Below are positions 43,368 through 51,984 of a stretch of 64,000 nucleotides of DNA, piece by piece (positions within the stretch are counted from its first letter, which is position 1; each line of letters opens with the position of its first letter). The stretch is from NCBI GenBank assembly GCA_039889245.1, contig JAZGVH010000002.1, forward strand, positions 4,526,001 to 4,590,000, read 5' to 3'. This DNA comes from Dermatophilaceae bacterium Soc4.6 (lineage in GTDB: Bacteria > Actinomycetota > Actinomycetes > Actinomycetales > Dermatophilaceae). The notes beneath the pieces are model-generated. The model ran no database searches. It was not told where the DNA came from and saw only the letters and a list, made by a program, of their open reading frames with translations. A program made the translations under genes and the position numbers.

Positions 43368-45787
43368 CACCAGTTCCCCAGTCGCAGTTGTTCGACCGGG
43401 GGGTCGAGCACCACTACGCGCGCGAGGCGGGTGACCTCGTGATGCGGGTCGAACTGCGGGAAGACCCTCAGGCACCCGAGAGGCCCCCCCCCGAGGGGCC
43501 CGAGGTCGACCCGCCACTCCAGCGTCGCGGCCTCTCCGACGAGGCCCGCCGGCTTGAAGGTCGTGCTGGCAGGGGTGTCTTGGCTGGCGTGCAGCCGGAC
43601 CGGCAGGGCCTGCCCGTCGCCAGCATGCAGCGGCATCCGCACCGGGTTGTGGATGCACAAGAAAGCTGGCGCACCCTGCACGGGCACCTCGGACCAGACC
43701 TTCACCAGGGCGTGGCTGGGCTTCATCATCAACCGCTTCTTGATCGAGCAGCTGTAGCGGATGATCACCAGGCTCAGGCGGTCCACCCAGGTGGGACTGC
43801 TGACCTGGCGCTGGCCGTTGTCGAAGCTCACGGCAGTCGCGACGATCCTGCAGTCGTCCTCCGGTCGCAGGGCGAGGTGGACCCCACCTAACCGCCGGTA
43901 GCGCTCGATCGTGACCTCCTCGATCGGCTTACTTTGGGCGGTCTGGACCGGGTCGCCGCCGTGGCTGCCCCGGTAGAGGAAGACCGCAGTGGCTCCGGTC
44001 GGCCAGGGGAAGGTCACGGTCTGGTCGGTCACCCGTTCGATGAGCCTGAGGTCAGTGACCGCGGGGACGCGGACAGCACTGCGACTCGTGCCGATCATCC
44101 GCTCGTCGCCGAGCGCGGTCACCGGCGTCAGCACCATGCGCGCCAGATCCAAGGGCCAGGCGACCCCCGTCCACCGGACCCGGCGGGAGCCGTGCGCCGC
44201 GTCTGCGGGGTGGCGGACCTCCATGTCGCTCTGCAGACCGACACCGCCCAGCGCCTCCGCCTTCAGCACGCGGTGCTCCGAGCCGGCCGCCGGGCCCTTG
44301 GGGCTTCGGTAGATCTTGACCTCACCAACGGGCGGCGCGGTCCATGCCAGGTCGATCCGGCCATCCGCCGAGTCGAGGACCACCAGGTCCTCGACGGGGG
44401 TGAGCACCGCTCGGGGCGTCACTACCACGTCGTGGGCAGGCCCGACGTGCTCCTGGCCGTCGGCCTCGGCCACCACCTGCAGCCGGTAGACGTATGACTC
44501 GCCCGGGGCGGCATCGTCATCGACGAAGCCGCCGAGGTGGTCGGTCTGGGCACCGATCAGGTACCGCGCCAGCGTCGCGACAGTCACCGTGGGTCTCAGG
44601 CGCGCGGGGATGCGGTACACCCGCACCCGAGCGGCCCCTGCAGGAGCCGACCAGTGCCCGATCACTCGGTTGCCGTCCTCGTTCACGGAGTAACCGGTAA
44701 GGGGCTGCACCACGACACCCGCGGCATGAAGCCGGGGCTGGGAAGACGCCGCGGACTGCGCGTCCGGCCCCTCGTTCACCCAGACCTGGAGATGGCGCAG
44801 GATCGACTCCTGGGGCTCGACGTCGACCGCGGTCGGGTCTGTGGTCACATCCACTAGACGCGCGTTCTCCGGGGTGAAGGGCGGGTAGTCGTCGCGACAG
44901 ACAACCCGGTAGATCACCACCCCAGACGCCGGGCTCAAGGGTGACCAGCTCGACCGGACGACTCCCTCGCCCATGTCGAAGGCCACCGGGATGCTTGGGG
45001 CCACCGGCACGTCACCGAGGTAGGCAGCGAACGCGAGGTCGCGGGTGGAGACGGTCGGCTGGGCGGGCGCGGGCTGGCCAGGCTGGGGCCGGCTCGCCTC
45101 GGATGGATCCGGCTCGGTCGGGCTCTGCCCGGCAGCGCTCCCGTCGGTTGGGTTACTTGCGACGTCCGCCGCCGACGTCGCAAGGAACCCGTCGGCGGTG
45201 AGAGCGTCCGCAGGGGCGGCGGGCGGCTCCGCGGACGCGCCGACACCGGCCAAGGCGCGCAGCTCAGCGAGGAACGGGTATACGACCTCTGGCAGCTTGC
45301 GGCTCAGCTTGGCGTTGTCGACGCCGCGGCTGCGCTCGAGGGCGCCCTTCATGTCGATGAGCGCTCGGTCTGGGAGGCGTCCGATGTCGCCGTAGCCGGC
45401 CGCCGCCTTCGCGTCCTGCCACTGCTTGAGCCGGTCGAGCAGCGGGGCCGGATCGGCCGGGGTGCTGGCGGGCCGACCGCCTGACGACTCGGCCACCGGG
45501 GGCTGCCGGACGCTGCCATCCGCCATCAGGGGGGACACCCGCAGAAGCACCCGCGGCGGGAGGCGCTCGGGGATGTCGGTGACCCCCAGCTTGACCTGTG
45601 TGACGTAGAACTCGAGCACCGGGCGCCAGCGCTCGAGTTCCGGTGAGCCACCCGGGGCCACTGCCATCGCCTCGGCCACGGCCTCGAGCTCGGCAGGGGA
45701 CGGAGGGGAGTCCCCCGTCGCGTCGCTGCGCTGCGACCAGGCGCCTAGGATCGCCTTCAGCCGTTGTATGTCGTCCAGCTGACTCAT
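43367..45787 (-). CDS. Fibronectin-III-like multidomain protein of the GTPase operon
   Basis: 806 residues from ATG 45787. Residues ~1-90 form an alpha-helical start (LDDIQRLKAILGAWSQRSDA), ~90-250 a proline/alanine-rich linker region, and from ~270 there are repeated FN3-like modules: VIYRVVCRDDYPPFTPENAR, HWSAPAGAARVRVYRIPARL, DLAWTAPPVGEVKIYRSPKG, FPWPTGATAVFLYRGSHGGD. Each has the W...V.IYR core typical of FN3-type strands. The last ~120 residues (YSCSIKKRLMMKPSHALVKV) form a separate beta domain. No signal peptide, so these are cytoplasmic FN3 repeats, unusual, probably an interaction platform. Gap to the upstream gene is 4 bp. Confidence 0.7.
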   Translation of the reverse strand: MSQLDDIQRLKAILGAWSQRSDATGDSPPSPAELEAVAEAMAVAPGGSPELERWRPVLEFYVTQVKLGVTDIPERLPPRVLLRVSPLMADGSVRQPPVAESSGGRPASTPADPAPLLDRLKQWQDAKAAAGYGDIGRLPDRALIDMKGALERSRGVDNAKLSRKLPEVVYPFLAELRALAGVGASAEPPAAPADALTADGFLATSAADVASNPTDGSAAGQSPTEPDPSEASRPQPGQPAPAQPTVSTRDLAFAAYLGDVPVAPSIPVAFDMGEGVVRSSWSPLSPASGVVIYRVVCRDDYPPFTPENARLVDVTTDPTAVDVEPQESILRHLQVWVNEGPDAQSAASSQPRLHAAGVVVQPLTGYSVNEDGNRVIGHWSAPAGAARVRVYRIPARLRPTVTVATLARYLIGAQTDHLGGFVDDDAAPGESYVYRLQVVAEADGQEHVGPAHDVVVTPRAVLTPVEDLVVLDSADGRIDLAWTAPPVGEVKIYRSPKGPAAGSEHRVLKAEALGGVGLQSDMEVRHPADAAHGSRRVRWTGVAWPLDLARMVLTPVTALGDERMIGTSRSAVRVPAVTDLRLIERVTDQTVTFPWPTGATAVFLYRGSHGGDPVQTAQSKPIEEVTIERYRRLGGVHLALRPEDDCRIVATAVSFDNGQRQVSSPTWVDRLSLVIIRYSCSIKKRLMMKPSHALVKVWSEVPVQGAPAFLCIHNPVRMPLHAGDGQALPVRLHASQDTPASTTFKPAGLVGEAATLEWRVDLGPLGGGPLGCLRVFPQFDPHHEVTRLARVVVLDPPVEQLRLGNW

Positions 45788-45791
45788 CTGC

Positions 45792-48461
45792 TCACCAAAC
45801 CTGGGAGGGATCGGGGGTGGGCAGGTATTCGCCAGTAACATGCGAGACCCCGGGGTGGCGCTGGGGCACCGACTCCGGCGGGGGCTGCGCCGGCGGTGTC
45901 GGCTCGGGCGGCACGCTGACGGGTCCCATCGTCGCGAGGTCGTCGCCGGAGCCTCCGACCGAGAACTGCACCATGAGCTGCACCCAGCCCAGACCACGAG
46001 GGGTCACCCGCTCCCACGACTGAGCGACCTTGTGCAATCCTTTGTTGCGGCCGGTGGGGGAGAAGGGCGTGCCGGACAGGTATTGCGCGTCCGAGGGTTC
46101 CTGCGCGACGCGATAGGTGCTCAGCGGGATCCGCCGCCCCGACACTTTGACCTCTCCGACCAGGTCCGCCAGCAGCCGGTCGTCGCGTGTCACCCGGCCG
46201 AGGATCGAGGCCCACAGCACGCTGGACCCAGAGGTGGCCACGCCGTCGGCGTCGAGAGCGTCCGCCACCGCCCTCACCAGGGAGTCGTCGGGGACCCGGG
46301 CATGGAAGAGCCGCTGAGGGTCGCCCCCCAGCGAGACCCCACGGGCCCCGAGGTCGTCGACCTCCTGCTTGAGGCAGCTCTCCCAGGCGGAGGTCAGCCA
46401 TCCCGCCTCGAAGGCCCCCTGCTTCAGGACGTGCCCAACCTTGGCCACGCGTAGCCCGTCGGGGACGGCGTGCGCGAAGCGCACCGAGAGCGGCAGGGGA
46501 TCGGCCACCGCCTTACGGGCGGTGCGTATGTGCGCACCGGAGGCGAGGGGGTCGGCGAGGAAGGCACCGAGGATTCGGGCCCAGGTGAGGTACATCCGGT
46601 AGCAGTCGCCGAGGTTGCGGGCATCGGTGACGGCGTCGAGCAGGTTGGCCTGCGCGAGCTCGGCCCGCGACGCGGCTGCCCGCCGCCGGTGCAGGAGCTG
46701 GAAGAGCTCTCTCTGGCTCGACATGAAGACAATTAGGCTCGCCATAAGCCACCCCCCCACGAGGACGACGGCGAGGGCCGTGGCCAGGAGCCAGCCGATG
46801 ATCGCCATGCCGACGAGGACGCCAACGGTCACCACACTCGCGACAGTGATCCCGAGCACGACCAGCAGTCGCGCGGCCAGCGACCGCTGTGACGCAGGGG
46901 CCTCGTCCTCGTGCGTGCCGACGTCCCGCAGGATGCCGAGATACTCCTGGATCTCTTCGACGCACCTGCCGTAGTCGTGCCCGATGCGGCGGGCCACCTG
47001 GAAGCCGAAGGTCTGGTTGCGCGCCTTCATCCACGCCTGCAGGGATCGCGCGACGGACCCGACTTCGGGCCCTAGGTCCTCGTCGTGGTCGAGATAACCC
47101 AGCTGCTCGTGCAGGCCGATCGCTCCGAGGTAGTCGGATGGGGCCAACGCTATTTCACCCAGACGGACGGACACCCCGCCCGCGGGGAGTTCGAAGCCCT
47201 CGATCCCCGAGCCCATGCAGTCGGAGGCTCGCGTCAGCACCGCGATCTGCTCACCGATGACCAAAGGCGGCATGAGCGAGTCGCGTTCCAGCCCGTCACA
47301 CAGCGTGAAGCACCCCTCGGCGAGGTCCTTCCACAGGGAGGACAGGTCGATGTGCACGTCGTGCCCGGTGGTCTGCGACGTCAAGACCGACCCGAGCTGG
47401 CCCAGCTCGTGTAGCTGGGTCTGCCAGTCTGCTGGCGCCCTGCGGATGTACGCCTGGCCGGGCATGATGGCGCGGTAAGCCGAGGCATTGCCGAAGACGA
47501 GGTCGCTGACCCGGCTCGCGACCCGGGCCTTGCCGACAGCCACGGTGCGTCGCCACCATGCCCCGGGCGCACCCCGGAGAGCGGCGGCGAGGAATGAGAA
47601 CAGCATGCGCAGGGCCTCGAGGACCTTCACCTCCCGCAGTGGCTCCTCCTGGGGCCTGCTGCGAGGACGCAGCAACTTGGGCCCCCACCGCGACCACAGT
47701 TTCTCTGCCATATCGGACGTGGCCAGCGAGGTGCTCTCCACGTGGGTGGAGCCGGCCGTGCCGACGTATGGAGCAGGGAAGACCCCCCCGAGGTTCACGG
47801 TGCCGTCCCGCAGCAACTCCTCGACCTCGCCGGCGTCCAGGGTCGTCAGGTAGCTGCGGGCCGTCCGCACCTGGTTGCCCGGAGGAGCGACCAGGTCGTC
47901 GAGCGGGGAGCTCGGGATGTCGAGCACGAGTCCCGCAAGCGCGGCGACCGTGGGGGTGGCGTAGCGGGCGAGGTCGTCGGGGGTCGAGTAGTCGGGCAGG
48001 TCCTCCCGCGCGGCCTCGGGGGTGCGGCCGTGTTCAGGCGAGACGAGCACGTTGTGCCAGCCCTCGAGCACCAGAGGAGCGGAATTGGCCAGACCCCGCA
48101 CCAGGATGAGGTTCATCTGCACTATTCTCGCCGAGGAGGCTTCCCGCAGGAGGCTCACGAGGGTCAGGGCGGACGCGGCTGTCACGCTAGGGACACCGCC
48201 CAGTGGACTGCTGAGCAGCACGACGCGCACCCGCCCGGGGTCGCGGTCGGCGAGGTGGCTCGACAGCCGGACGGGGGTACGTCCCTGCGGCCCGATAACC
48301 CACGAGGCGCCCAAGGTGCCAGCCAGCCCGGTGCCCGGGGCACTCGAGGTCACCACGAACTCTCCGAGGACCCCAGCGGCGCACCAGTCGGCGAGGTGGC
48401 CGACGACGGCCTGCAGTGCCCCAGCGGGCGGGACGAGCACGACGACCAGGTCAGAAGACAT
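45792..48461 (-). CDS. Membrane protein of the GTPase operon
   Basis: 889 residues from ATG 48461, overlapping the tubulin-like gene by 11 bp. Two adjacent membrane helices at about 530-577 (LLVVLGITVASVVTVGVLVG, LLATALAVVLVGGWLMASLI) divide a large N-terminal region from a ~310-residue C-terminal region. The N-terminus (DLVVVLVPPAGALQAVVGHL, VRVVLLSSPLGGVPSVTAAS) resembles an alpha/beta, possibly tubulin/Rossmann-like fold, but I recognise no motif. The C-terminus ends in a proline-rich tail (PEPTPPAQPPPESVP). With no signal peptide both ends are likely cytoplasmic, tethering the tubulin-like partner to the membrane. Family unknown to me. Confidence 0.65.
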   Translation of the reverse strand: MSSDLVVVLVPPAGALQAVVGHLADWCAAGVLGEFVVTSSAPGTGLAGTLGASWVIGPQGRTPVRLSSHLADRDPGRVRVVLLSSPLGGVPSVTAASALTLVSLLREASSARIVQMNLILVRGLANSAPLVLEGWHNVLVSPEHGRTPEAAREDLPDYSTPDDLARYATPTVAALAGLVLDIPSSPLDDLVAPPGNQVRTARSYLTTLDAGEVEELLRDGTVNLGGVFPAPYVGTAGSTHVESTSLATSDMAEKLWSRWGPKLLRPRSRPQEEPLREVKVLEALRMLFSFLAAALRGAPGAWWRRTVAVGKARVASRVSDLVFGNASAYRAIMPGQAYIRRAPADWQTQLHELGQLGSVLTSQTTGHDVHIDLSSLWKDLAEGCFTLCDGLERDSLMPPLVIGEQIAVLTRASDCMGSGIEGFELPAGGVSVRLGEIALAPSDYLGAIGLHEQLGYLDHDEDLGPEVGSVARSLQAWMKARNQTFGFQVARRIGHDYGRCVEEIQEYLGILRDVGTHEDEAPASQRSLAARLLVVLGITVASVVTVGVLVGMAIIGWLLATALAVVLVGGWLMASLIVFMSSQRELFQLLHRRRAAASRAELAQANLLDAVTDARNLGDCYRMYLTWARILGAFLADPLASGAHIRTARKAVADPLPLSVRFAHAVPDGLRVAKVGHVLKQGAFEAGWLTSAWESCLKQEVDDLGARGVSLGGDPQRLFHARVPDDSLVRAVADALDADGVATSGSSVLWASILGRVTRDDRLLADLVGEVKVSGRRIPLSTYRVAQEPSDAQYLSGTPFSPTGRNKGLHKVAQSWERVTPRGLGWVQLMVQFSVGGSGDDLATMGPVSVPPEPTPPAQPPPESVPQRHPGVSHVTGEYLPTPDPSQVW

Positions 48462-51400
48462 CGTCGGCCACCTCGCTCGTCGGGGGCTTGAGCATGGGGA
48501 CGAGGGTCTGACAGGCCCAGAGGACGTCTTCCGCGAGGTCGGCGAACATGGGGATGCGTCCGGCCTGCTCGCGGTTGACGAGGCTGGAGGCACCGCCTTG
48601 GTAGCCCTCGGCTGTAGATTCGATCGTGGCCAGCCAGGCGATCGACGCCTCGGAGCGCTCGTCCGGGGTACTCGCAGGCGTCACCCCACGGATCCTGGAC
48701 AATCCGCCCTGCGCGGTCTGCCCCGACACGAGCCAAGACGCCAGCAGGTCCTGCGCCGCGAGTCGGAACATGCCGCTGGCGTTGTTGGCCGGCTCGGCCG
48801 GTCCGCCATCGTAGAGCCGCCGAAGGGTCTGGTAGGGCCGCATCGAGCTGCCGACGGGGTTGTCGCCGAAGCGCGCCACCGCCAGCAACGACGACTCCAG
48901 CACGGCGGGCAGCCAGTCGTATAGGGCCTTGAACCGCTCGGGCGGGGTGAGCAGCGGGTGGGGGAAGGCGAGCCACTGCGAGGTCGACTCGTCCCAGATC
49001 CGCACGGGCTGGTCGTAGGGGGGTGCCGGGATGGTCACCCGCCCGATCATTTGCCCTAGGAACCAGCCGGCCACCATTGAGCGCCGCTCCGACTGCCCCA
49101 TTGGTAGGCACGCCGGTAGCCTCCGTGTCCTACGCAGGCGCCAAAACTGCTGGCGCGCACCGAAGTCCGAGGCATTCCACTGGGCCACGATGGGGCGCAG
49201 AACGCCGTCGAAGACGAGGGGCGCGAAGTTCTCGTAGGAGCCGAAGACGTCGAGCCGGGTGACGTCCGAGCCGTCGAGTGCGCGTTCTAGGTTGGCCTGG
49301 CTGTCGGGGTGAGTCCGGGAGTCGTCCACGAGGACGCGGACTAGGCCGGTCTCGAGCTCCGGAAGGTCCTTGAAGGGCACCTCGGAGAACTTGTATCGGA
49401 AGCGGACCCCTGTCGAGGCGTGGAGGGTCTGCACCGCAGTTGCGTCGACGCTGATAAGCGGCAGCGCCATCGCCAGCGCCTGCCGGAACTTCAGCAGCAG
49501 GTCCTGCTGGCGCGCCGGGCGTCCGGCCTCGAATATGTCGCCCCCCTTGGCGTACTCACGCAGCGACAGCATGGTGTAACTGTGGAACGAGGCGTCGGGC
49601 CGCTTGACGTAGGTCCGGGCCCGGGCGACGAGCTGGGACGGCCGCACCGCGAGGTCGTACGATGCGACCTGCGGCACCGTAGGTGCTCCCTCCAGGTTGA
49701 CGGGCAGTTCGCGCGTGCGCCAATTGGCTAGTCGGGTGAGCAGTCCGCCGGGTGGCAGCGTGCTCCCGGTGGTCGGCCAGGTTCCCCGGATCACGGACCT
49801 CACCACCGCGCGCCGTCGCTCTGGGGCGTCCCCGGCCGTCGACGTGCCCAACGAGGTGGTCAGGTCGTGCTCGTACTGCGCCATGAAGGCGCTCGACGGC
49901 GTGACGAGGACCTCGTTGGTCGCCTCGGCCCACCGGTCGGCCACGGCCTGGTCGTCGTCGGACGGCCACATGCGGTAGACGTCCGTCTCGATGCGGGCGA
50001 TCCCGAGGAAGGCGGTCTCATCGGTGCGGGCGTTCTCGAGCAGGGCCATCGACTCGGACAGGGCGAGCACCAGCCGGTCGACAACCCCACTGAGCATGGA
50101 ACGCAGCACCGGTGCCGCGAGCGCGCACCACTCGCGGCGGATCTCGTTACGGGCGTGCGTGACGTACTCCGCCACCACGTCGTTGACGACCGGCGCGGTG
50201 TTGACAACCTCACCCCGCAGCCGGGCCAGCAGGTCCTGAACCTTTGGCGGCACGGTGACGGGCGCTCCGGCACCACGACCCAGGCTCTCGAGCGACGGTG
50301 CGACGAAGGAGTCGAGGTGCTCGCGCAGCCGCTCGAGCAGGGTGCGCGCGTAGGGCATCCCGTGGGTGGCGACGGCGTCCTCCGAGGTCGACTCGACCCG
50401 CTGGACGAACCCGTCGACCCAGGTGTGGACCAGAGCGTAGGCAGCGCGTTGGACCTCGTCGCGCAGGCCGAGCCTCGACCCGGTCAGCGCCGCCTGCACG
50501 GCGGCCACGATGTCACTCGCCTGGGTCTTCCCCGCAAACAAGGGAAGGTGCCCAACCAGCTGTGACTCCACGGCCGCTGCACCCATTTTCAAGGCGTCGT
50601 CCTGGGCCATCAGCGCCTGCACCATCGCCTTGACCTCGCTGCTGAGATCGGGTGAGGTGCCGCTCGGGAGACCGAGGCGCTGACAGACGACCCCCCACTG
50701 CGAGTCGACGAGGGCCCGGGCCTGCTCGGGGCCACCGGCCCGGCTCGTGGGTTGCAGGTGCCCACCGAGGAGGTGGTCGACAGCGGTTCGGGCGATCCGC
50801 TGCGCGGAGTACTCCGCGTAACGGTCCCGTCCCATTGACAGGGAGCCGAATCCGAACGACCCCCATTGGGTGTCCTCGGGCGTCTGACCCCAGGCGAAGA
50901 GCTCGCGGCGTGTGGCGACCGGCTGGGGGTTGCCGAGGTCGTAGGACACGAACCCGTCGAGTGCCGAGGCGCTTGACACGAGGGCGGCGAGGGCCCGCCC
51001 GGTCCCCCGGTAGACCGCCCCGGGCGTACCGTCCCCGAACCTCACCGCCGAGCCCGCCAGACCGACGTTGCGCCCGATGGGGAAGACTCGCGCGAAGGGT
51101 CGGGCGGGAAAGCTTAGCTGCCCGAAACCGAGCCGGCCCAGGACATCGGCGTCGTCGTCGCCCGCAGCAGCCGACTGGCTGGCGATGATCTCTCCGAACA
51201 TGGCGAGCGCGTTGGGCCGGACACCCTGACGGCTCTGCTCCGGCAGGCTCTCGAAGACGTCGGCGCTGGCCATGAAGACCGCCACGAGGTTGGCGTCGAC
51301 GCCACGGACCCGCGACAGCAGCCTACCGACGTCGAGGGCCATGGACGCGCCCGACCCGCCGGCCATCGAGCTGACCACGAGCACCAACGGGGTGTCGTTC

Positions 51401-51909
51401 TCGGCGTAGGGTCCGAGGGCCGGCATGGCCCGTGCGGCGCGGTGCATCGACGCCGTCGCCTCTGTTGTCGACAGCCGCCCCCATGCCGCCTCGAGCTCGC
51501 GGTTCAGCTGGGTGATGCGGGAGAGTGTGAGCACCCGGCCGATGGCGCGGTACTGCCCGGCCCCGTCCTGTACGGGCACCTGCACGGCCTCCGGCCGGTC
51601 CGGAGCCCAGGTGCCGATGGCCCCGAGCCCGCCACTGTTCTGGAGCTGCTGGGATACCCCGGCGTCGACCAGGGGATAACCGGTAGCACTGGGGGCGCAG
51701 GAGACGTAGCGACCACCCTGGTCGACGATCGTGCCGAGCGAGGGTGCTACTGGGTCGGGGTTCTGCGGGACGTCGATCTGCACGAACTGCCACCCACCCG
51801 GGAGGTCGCCGACTTCGTGCTGGCCGAGATCGGAGCGCAGCTGGTCCATGAGGTAGGCCAGGATCGCTCCGCCCGTACCGCCGCAACCGACGAAAAGGAT
51901 CTTGCGCAT
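48451..51909 (-). CDS. Giant tubulin/FtsZ-like GTPase (Tubulin_2 type)
   Basis: 1152 residues from ATG 51909, with GAGGAG upstream. The first ~30 residues, KILFVGCGGTGGAILAYLMD, give the nucleotide-binding start of tubulin/FtsZ folds. Near 180 TPLVLVVSSMAGGSGASMAL is the phosphate-binding loop, corresponding to the GGGTGTG signature of FtsZ. After about 450 residues of this domain follow ~700 residues of largely helical sequence (LRSMLSGVVDRLVLALSESM, ALRQALAMALPLI). FtsZ has about 400 residues, so this is a large fusion. It should polymerise or switch with GTP; the adjacent membrane protein would anchor it. Its specific role is not known to me. Confidence 0.82.
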   Translation of the reverse strand: MRKILFVGCGGTGGAILAYLMDQLRSDLGQHEVGDLPGGWQFVQIDVPQNPDPVAPSLGTIVDQGGRYVSCAPSATGYPLVDAGVSQQLQNSGGLGAIGTWAPDRPEAVQVPVQDGAGQYRAIGRVLTLSRITQLNRELEAAWGRLSTTEATASMHRAARAMPALGPYAENDTPLVLVVSSMAGGSGASMALDVGRLLSRVRGVDANLVAVFMASADVFESLPEQSRQGVRPNALAMFGEIIASQSAAAGDDDADVLGRLGFGQLSFPARPFARVFPIGRNVGLAGSAVRFGDGTPGAVYRGTGRALAALVSSASALDGFVSYDLGNPQPVATRRELFAWGQTPEDTQWGSFGFGSLSMGRDRYAEYSAQRIARTAVDHLLGGHLQPTSRAGGPEQARALVDSQWGVVCQRLGLPSGTSPDLSSEVKAMVQALMAQDDALKMGAAAVESQLVGHLPLFAGKTQASDIVAAVQAALTGSRLGLRDEVQRAAYALVHTWVDGFVQRVESTSEDAVATHGMPYARTLLERLREHLDSFVAPSLESLGRGAGAPVTVPPKVQDLLARLRGEVVNTAPVVNDVVAEYVTHARNEIRREWCALAAPVLRSMLSGVVDRLVLALSESMALLENARTDETAFLGIARIETDVYRMWPSDDDQAVADRWAEATNEVLVTPSSAFMAQYEHDLTTSLGTSTAGDAPERRRAVVRSVIRGTWPTTGSTLPPGGLLTRLANWRTRELPVNLEGAPTVPQVASYDLAVRPSQLVARARTYVKRPDASFHSYTMLSLREYAKGGDIFEAGRPARQQDLLLKFRQALAMALPLISVDATAVQTLHASTGVRFRYKFSEVPFKDLPELETGLVRVLVDDSRTHPDSQANLERALDGSDVTRLDVFGSYENFAPLVFDGVLRPIVAQWNASDFGARQQFWRLRRTRRLPACLPMGQSERRSMVAGWFLGQMIGRVTIPAPPYDQPVRIWDESTSQWLAFPHPLLTPPERFKALYDWLPAVLESSLLAVARFGDNPVGSSMRPYQTLRRLYDGGPAEPANNASGMFRLAAQDLLASWLVSGQTAQGGLSRIRGVTPASTPDERSEASIAWLATIESTAEGYQGGASSLVNREQAGRIPMFADLAEDVLWACQTLVPMLKPPTSEVADDVF

Positions 51910-51984
51910 GGGTCGAGCTCCTCGTGCTGGGTGAGATCAGGTCATCGAACGGTCAGCGGGGATGGCGGTGGCTCTCAGAGGGAC

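Noticed and set aside
41307-43442. A 711-codon open frame on the plus strand opposite GAP1
   Set aside because: It is the antisense shadow of a high-GC gene: composition is low-complexity Arg/Gly/His/Pro, it has no motifs, and the opposite strand encodes a coupled family protein.
48451-51909. A cell-division ftsZ locus
   Set aside because: The protein is about three times too long and the neighbours include no murC/G, ftsQ or sepF genes.
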